Origin: Bacillota bacterium
GTDB taxonomy: Bacteria > Bacillota > Clostridia > Peptostreptococcales > Anaerovoracaceae
Direction: 5' to 3'
Assembly (NCBI GenBank): GCA_017543805.1
Contig: JAFYFK010000077.1
Span: 1-7,256 of the forward strand
Length of the DNA stretch: 7,256 nt
How positions within the stretch are numbered: the first letter of the stretch is position 1; every line of letters starts with the position of its first letter. Of this stretch, positions 5,849-7,256 are shown in pieces. The translations under genes and the position numbers were made by a program. Below the pieces are notes generated by a model that was not told where the DNA came from, searched no databases, and saw only the letters and a program-made list of their open reading frames with translations.

Positions 5849-6777
5849 TGGCAGATAAGATCGCGACAAGAGCAAGCTATGGCAGAGCCCTCGTAGAGCT
5901 CGGAGCCGAAAATCCGGATATCGTGGTCCTGGACGCCGACCTCTCCGGATCCACACAGACCAAGAAATTTGCTGACAAATATCCCGACAGGTTCTTCAAC
6001 GCCGGCATAGCCGAGGAAAACATGGTCGGAATGGCAGCAGGCCTCGCGCTTTCCGGAAAGATCCCCTTCTGTTCCAGCTTTGCGATGTTCGCTTCCGGCA
6101 GAGCCTGGGAGCTTATCCGCAACGCGGTAGTTCATAACAGGGCTAACGTTAAGATCTGCGCGTCGCACGCGGGCATCACGGTAGGCGCCGACGGAGCCAC
6201 CCACCAGTGCGTCGAGGACCTCGCCATAATGCGCGCCATCCCCAAGATGACCGTCATCAACCCCGCGGACGACGTCTCCGCCCGCAAGCTCATAAAGCAG
6301 GCAGCCGAGATGAACGGCCCCTGCTACATCCGACTCGGAAGAGCCGCCTGCCCCGTCGTCTATGACGAGGACGTCAATGTGGAGATCGGCAAAGCGCTTA
6401 CAGTACGCGAAGGCCTGGACTTTACGGTGATAGCTACAGGAATCATGGTCGAAAAAGCCATGGAAGCGGCAGAACTGCTCGCGGCTGAAGGCATACAGAT
6501 CCGCATCCTGGATATGCACACCATCAAACCGATAGACAAAGAAGCGATAATCCACGCAGCATTGGAGACCAATGGCATCGTTACCGCTGAGGAGCACAAT
6601 ATAGTCGGCGGGCTCGGTTCCGCTGTCGCTGAAGTCGTATGCACCTGCGCCCCCTGCAAGATGGCCATGATAGGCGTCAAGGACCGCATGGGCGAATCCG
6701 CCGAGCCGGACCAGCTCATCGAAAAGTACGGCCTCACCGGCAAAGACATCGCCGAAGCGGTAAAAAGCCTGCGATAA
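5848..6777 (+). CDS. Transketolase, C-terminal (pyrimidine-binding) subunit
   Basis: This 309-residue protein is the second half of the split transketolase. The catalytic glutamate that activates thiamine diphosphate is Glu56 in NAGIAEENMVGMAAGLA (51-67). Further family marks are FASGRAWELIRN (81-92), SHAGITVGADGATHQ (106-120) with His107 and His119, the NPADD motif at 138-142, YIRLGR at 160-165 and the C-terminal domain with TGIM (197-200), LDMHTIKPID (221-230), TAEEHNIVGGLGSAVAE (246-262) and the VKDR.GESAEPDQL end. The ATG shares its A with the TAA stop of the N-terminal subunit (TAATG). GGAGGTG at 5834-5840 lies 7 bases before the start, the standard coupling arrangement for equal subunit synthesis. 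A related two-subunit layout is used by some 1-deoxyxylulose-5-phosphate synthase-like proteins, but the lengths and motifs fit transketolase. Confidence 0.93.
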   Translation: MADKIATRASYGRALVELGAENPDIVVLDADLSGSTQTKKFADKYPDRFFNAGIAEENMVGMAAGLALSGKIPFCSSFAMFASGRAWELIRNAVVHNRANVKICASHAGITVGADGATHQCVEDLAIMRAIPKMTVINPADDVSARKLIKQAAEMNGPCYIRLGRAACPVVYDEDVNVEIGKALTVREGLDFTVIATGIMVEKAMEAAELLAAEGIQIRILDMHTIKPIDKEAIIHAALETNGIVTAEEHNIVGGLGSAVAEVVCTCAPCKMAMIGVKDRMGESAEPDQLIEKYGLTGKDIAEAVKSLR

Positions 6778-6816
6778 TTTAGCAGTATAACAGGTTGACA
6801 TCTTATTCTGATTGTT

Positions 6817-6855
6817 ATAAGGTATAATTTACAGATATTGTAAATTATACCTTAT
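6817..6855. repeat. Perfect 39-base inverted repeat (17-base arms, 5-base centre)
   Basis: The left arm ATAAGGTATAATTTACA (6817-6833) is matched base for base by its reverse complement at 6839-6855, around the centre GATAT. The arms contain a TATAAT on each strand. Only three of the 17 pairs are G-C, and only a loose T-rich stretch follows it, so it is a poor classical terminator. It could be a repressor operator placed over the promoter, or a weak bidirectional terminator for the transketolase operon. Confidence 0.9.
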
Positions 6856-6858
6856 TTG

Positions 6859-6866
6859 TTTACAAT
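6859..6866 (+). promoter_or_regulatory. Third copy of the TTTACA half-site
   Basis: TTTACAAT at 6859-6866 is the exact reverse complement of ATTGTAAA at 6837-6844 in the centre of the 39-base inverted repeat, 14 bases away. The TTTACA/TGTAAA hexamers start at 6828, 6839 and 6859, close to one and two helical turns apart. This suggests a multi-site operator, or an RNA switch between two alternative hairpins. Confidence 0.4.
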
Positions 6867-6885
6867 TTCAGAAAGGTGTTGAAAG

Positions 6886-7256
6886 ATGAGAGAATCTATT
6901 AAGATCGCGGTAGTTCCGGCGTCGGGGGGAGCCGGAGCCAGTTTTACTGCAGGGCTCACATCTATGCGTCTGGCGGAGATATCAAGCCTTAAGGTGACCC
7001 TGGCTGAGCTGGGCCATCCGTATTTTTATCAGGCGCTCGGAATGGAAAAGCGTTTTGTCGTGCGCAGTTTTATCCCCTACCGGGAACTGCTTAAAAACGG
7101 GAAAAGCGTCAGGGAGCTTGACAACAGCGAGGAAGGCATCAACTGGGCGCTTCTTCGTCCCGGAAAGGACGACGCTCCCCCTGCCCCCGAGCTTTTCCGT
7201 TTTATTTACAATGTGCCCGGCGAACTGGTCGTGCTGGACTGTTCCGGCCTGGACAG
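6886..7256 (+). CDS. P-loop NTPase-like protein (ParA/MinD/CpaE-like fold), N-terminal part, degenerate Walker A
   Basis: This open frame of 123 codons runs off the window edge. The ATG is 7 bases after AAAGGTG (6872-6878). A beta strand (IAVVPA) leads into SGGAGASF (13-20), which has the glycine pattern of a deviant Walker A loop, but Ala18 replaces the phosphate-binding lysine of GGxGK[ST] and the first lysine of KGGxGK is also absent. VTLAELGHPYFYQALGM (37-53) resembles the second strand of MinD/CpaE-like proteins. VVLDCSGLD (115-123) sits where Walker B would be, with Asp118. A nucleotide-binding regulator or a non-hydrolysing relative of the SIMIBI class is the best guess. It has its own upstream control region, so it is probably separate from the transketolase operon. 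Confidence 0.6.
   Translation, partial: MRESIKIAVVPASGGAGASFTAGLTSMRLAEISSLKVTLAELGHPYFYQALGMEKRFVVRSFIPYRELLKNGKSVRELDNSEEGINWALLRPGKDDAPPAPELFRFIYNVPGELVVLDCSGLD

Larger units (their letters stand above)
6778..6885 (+). promoter_or_regulatory. AT-rich promoter/operator region upstream of the P-loop-like gene
   Basis: This 108-base gap is much more AT-rich than the flanking genes. It contains a perfect TTGACA (6795-6800) and a perfect TATAAT (6823-6828), but they are 22 bases apart, longer than a normal spacer. A second pairing, TTGTAA (6838-6843) with 17 bases to TACAAT (6861-6866), has correct spacing but would start transcription only about 13 bases before the gene. AAAGGTG (6872-6878) is the ribosome site for the ATG at 6886. 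No GC-rich terminator for the transketolase operon is visible. Confidence 0.5.

Noticed and set aside
5557..6801. A 414-codon open frame on the minus strand opposite the transketolase genes.
   Set aside because: It lies wholly antisense to strongly conserved transketolase sequence apart from its first few codons, and its translation shows no recognisable motif. It reflects codon bias in a GC-rich gene.
6838..6865. TTGTAAA and TTTACAA arms, considered as a BirA biotin operator.
   Set aside because: The gap between arms is 14 bases rather than the roughly 20 in the E. coli operator, the CC/GG flanks are missing, and no biotin gene is adjacent.

Overview
The window looks like a bacterial chromosome segment, most likely from an anaerobic Clostridia-type Bacillota with fairly GC-rich coding DNA. 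This placement is an inference. It rests on the acyltransferase / DUF6320 / esterase gene trio, the two-gene (split) transketolase, WecG/TagA-type sugar chemistry and strong GGAGG-type ribosome sites. Synergistota or another anaerobic lineage cannot be excluded. There are no rRNAs, tRNAs, CRISPR arrays, insertion sequences or phage genes, and coding density is very high.

Layout. (1) Positions 1-1875, plus strand: the C-terminal end of a condensation-fold (alcohol acetyltransferase-like) acyltransferase, then a zinc-ribbon six-helix membrane protein (DUF6320 type), then an alpha/beta hydrolase of the HGGG esterase class. They are nearly contiguous and form one operon whose product is unknown. 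(2) Positions 1877-4197, minus strand: a UDP-N-acetylmannosamine dehydrogenase (WecC type), followed 2 bases later by an eIF2B/MtnA-family sugar-phosphate isomerase whose substrate-binding motifs differ from true MtnA. This pair converges on the esterase with a single base between stop codons. (3) Positions 4198-4281: a short divergent control region. (4) Positions 4282-6777, plus strand: a WecG/TagA-family N-acetylmannosaminyl(uronyl)transferase, then the N- and C-terminal subunits of a split transketolase, joined by 11-base and 1-base overlaps. (5) Positions 6778-6885: an AT-rich control region dominated by a perfect 39-base inverted repeat plus a third copy of its core half-site. (6) From 6886 to the window edge: the start of a P-loop-like protein whose Walker A motif lacks the usual lysine.

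How the genes fit together. The divergent dehydrogenase and glycosyltransferase point to a surface glycan built on undecaprenyl-PP-GlcNAc with ManNAc or ManNAcA as second sugar. The UDP-GlcNAc 2-epimerase that would feed them is not in the window. The transketolase halves share the glycosyltransferase transcript, which ties pentose-phosphate metabolism to surface-sugar genes by position only. The parts least explained by known biology are the acyltransferase/DUF6320/esterase cassette, the altered MtnA-like isomerase, the 39-base palindrome and the lysine-less P-loop protein.
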